This document shows, piece after piece, positions 6,404-6,430 of a DNA stretch of 6,430 nt. The stretch's first letter is position 1. Each line of letters starts with the position of its first letter. The notes below the pieces were generated by a model. The model saw only the letters and a list, made by a program, of their open reading frames with translations, was not told the origin of the DNA and did not search any database. Location: assembly GCA_029864165.1 (NCBI GenBank), contig JAOTTZ010000113.1:1-6430 (forward strand), written 5' to 3'. A program made the translations under genes and the position numbers. Source of the DNA: Burkholderiaceae bacterium. Its GTDB lineage: Bacteria > Pseudomonadota > Gammaproteobacteria > Burkholderiales > Burkholderiaceae_C.

Positions 6404-6430
6404 ACAAGGCTCATGGGCGCAGGATGCCAC

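Noticed and set aside
6404..6430. A possible end of a further upstream minus-strand gene (TGA at 6413-6411)
   Set aside because: Only about five codons would be visible, too few to support a gene call, although its position just before the transferase start would fit an operon.

Overview
The window is GC-rich, densely coded bacterial DNA with two gene groups that converge. Gene content and protein style suggest a proteobacterium, most likely a betaproteobacterium of the Rhodocyclales/Burkholderiales kind. That placement is an inference from family resemblance, since there is no rRNA or other marker here.

The left part (1-3830, plus strand) is a Ser/Thr phospho-signalling group. It begins with the C-terminal part of a Hanks-type protein kinase cut by the window edge. 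A PP2C-family phosphatase, an FHA-domain protein and a metallo-beta-lactamase-fold protein of the class II cyclic-nucleotide phosphodiesterase type follow. Kinase, phosphatase and FHA reader form a write/erase/read set. The phosphodiesterase-like protein hints at a link to cyclic nucleotides, but its substrate cannot be read from sequence. Between kinase and phosphatase lies a 292-base stretch holding a doubtful 99-codon, Cys-rich open frame. It overlaps both neighbours exactly (GTGA and ATGA).

Between phosphatase and FHA gene sits the most striking non-coding structure: a 167-bp imperfect palindrome (1840-2006). Its 21-bp terminal inverted repeats match at 20 of 21 positions, and each end carries CTAG. 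It looks like a small non-autonomous transposable element (MITE) inserted at a TA inside a CTAG site that also held the phosphatase stop codon. The insertion leaves the phosphatase reading frame intact but separates it from the FHA gene.

The right part (3896-6430, minus strand) is the end of a surface-polysaccharide or glycan operon. It contains a PglC-like phosphoglycosyl transferase, then 12 bases later a membrane-anchored nucleotide-sugar 4,6-dehydratase of the PglF/WbpM/CapD type. Together they would make a UDP-4-keto-6-deoxy sugar and load a derived sugar phosphate onto polyprenyl phosphate. The aminotransferase and acetyltransferase expected between those steps are not in the window. 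A strong 8-bp hairpin (3875-3894) separates the convergent groups. I see no tRNA, rRNA, CRISPR array, transposase gene or prophage gene.
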